Positions 63,640 to 64,000 of a stretch of 64,000 nucleotides of DNA are shown here, piece by piece. The notes under the pieces were generated by a model. The model was not told where the DNA came from and made no database searches. It saw only the letters and a program-made list of their open reading frames with translations. Source of the DNA: Chthonomonadaceae bacterium (GTDB taxonomy: Bacteria > Armatimonadota > Fimbriimonadia > Fimbriimonadales > Fimbriimonadaceae). The first letter of the stretch is position 1. Every line of letters starts with the position of its first letter. The stretch is from positions 1,550,001-1,614,000 of the forward strand of contig CP054189.1 of assembly GCA_015709495.1 (NCBI GenBank), in the 5' to 3' direction. The position numbers and the translations under genes were made by a program.

Positions 63640-64000
63640 ATGAAGTACCTTGCGATCGTTGCCGCAGCCCTCACCATGAGCTCTCCTGGCCTTCAGCAAA
63701 CCGAGCCCGAACCGCTCGAACCGACGCCTTCGCCCCGCCAACTAGCTTGGCAGAGACTCGAATACTACGCGTTCGTTCATTTCGGGCCCAATACCTTCAC
63801 CGACAGGGAATGGGGGGAGGGCACCGAAAGTCCGGAGACGTTCCTGCCGACCGCCCTCGATTGCCAGCAATGGGCAAGGGTCGCCAAGGAAGCGGGGATG
63901 AAGGGCATCATCCTCACAGCGAAGCACCATGACGGCTTCTGCCTGTGGCCTTCGAAGCAGAGCCGGCATACGGTCGCTCAAAGCCGTTGGAAACAGGGCA
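63640..64000 (+). CDS. Alpha-L-fucosidase (GH29), N-terminal part, cut by window edge
   Basis: Open from ATG 63640 to the right edge (~120 residues visible). Signal peptide MKYLAIVAAALTMSSPG. GH29 N-terminal blocks: QRLEYYAFVHFGPNTFTDREWG, then WARVAKEAGMKGIILTAKHHDGFCLWPS (the family HHDGF motif). The catalytic nucleophile lies beyond the window. Exported; would release L-fucose from glycans. May share a role with the sulfatase and GH172 genes in this window, but that is inference. Confidence 0.92.
   Translation, partial: MKYLAIVAAALTMSSPGLQQTEPEPLEPTPSPRQLAWQRLEYYAFVHFGPNTFTDREWGEGTESPETFLPTALDCQQWARVAKEAGMKGIILTAKHHDGFCLWPSKQSRHTVAQSRWKQG

Overview
The window reads as a chromosome segment of a high-GC, Gram-negative-type (diderm) bacterium. 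It carries kdsB (CMP-Kdo synthetase), an outer-membrane-barrel-like protein, a lipoprotein-type solute-binding protein, a DUF1559-type prepilin (H-x9-DG class) and several exported carbohydrate-active or sulfatase-like enzymes. The combination fits Armatimonadota (Fimbriimonadia-like) best, but that is an inference from gene content; no rRNA is present to settle it.

Layout. 1-3269 (minus): a lipoprotein-like beta-propeller candidate cut by the window edge, an OGG1-type glycosylase and ligA, all overlapping by 1-4 nt. 3306-10044: an accessory stretch with two copies of a two-gene secreted cassette (a clan CD caspase/legumain-like peptidase candidate plus a PepSY-like protein). The first copy is bracketed by 258-bp direct repeats; between the copies lie a prepilin and a DUF1579 gene. 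10347-20409: an Rhs polymorphic-toxin locus, with a promoter, one full-length exported Rhs protein, a candidate immunity gene, and two displaced toxin-tip/immunity modules (GIY-YIG + Imm26-like; unknown tip + TPR-like). An IS256-family element sits inside it, Rhs and IS debris lies on its edges, and an intact IS3-family element (about 20404-21635) and tRNA-Thr(CGT) close it on the right.

21927-31352 (minus): sulfatase, mobA, gyrA, and a tightly overlapping 2-oxoacid:ferredoxin oxidoreductase operon with a GltD-like flavoprotein/ferredoxin subunit. 31528-43285: mostly plus-strand housekeeping genes (coaD, FdxA-like ferredoxin, IscA-type carrier, GT2 plus methyltransferase, riboflavin synthase) mixed with regulators and a Tat-exported superoxide dismutase. 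43305-49088: a GH172/DUF2961 enzyme, a ribose-type ABC permease and binding protein without an ATPase, a class II aldolase and an Fsa-type transaldolase.

49232-64000: secE-nusG-recJ; an ECF sigma / anti-sigma / catalytically degenerate HtrA-like operon; relA/spoT-dtd; kdsB; the RNase P RNA; a membrane class III cyclase-like protein; lipB-rnhB-yraN; crcB-DUF190; htpX; and a GH29 alpha-L-fucosidase cut by the right edge. The core genes are compact with many ATGA overlaps, whereas 3.6-21.8 kb is loose, duplicated and rich in mobile DNA. The most interesting biology is there: the peptidase/PepSY cassettes and the Rhs tip array.
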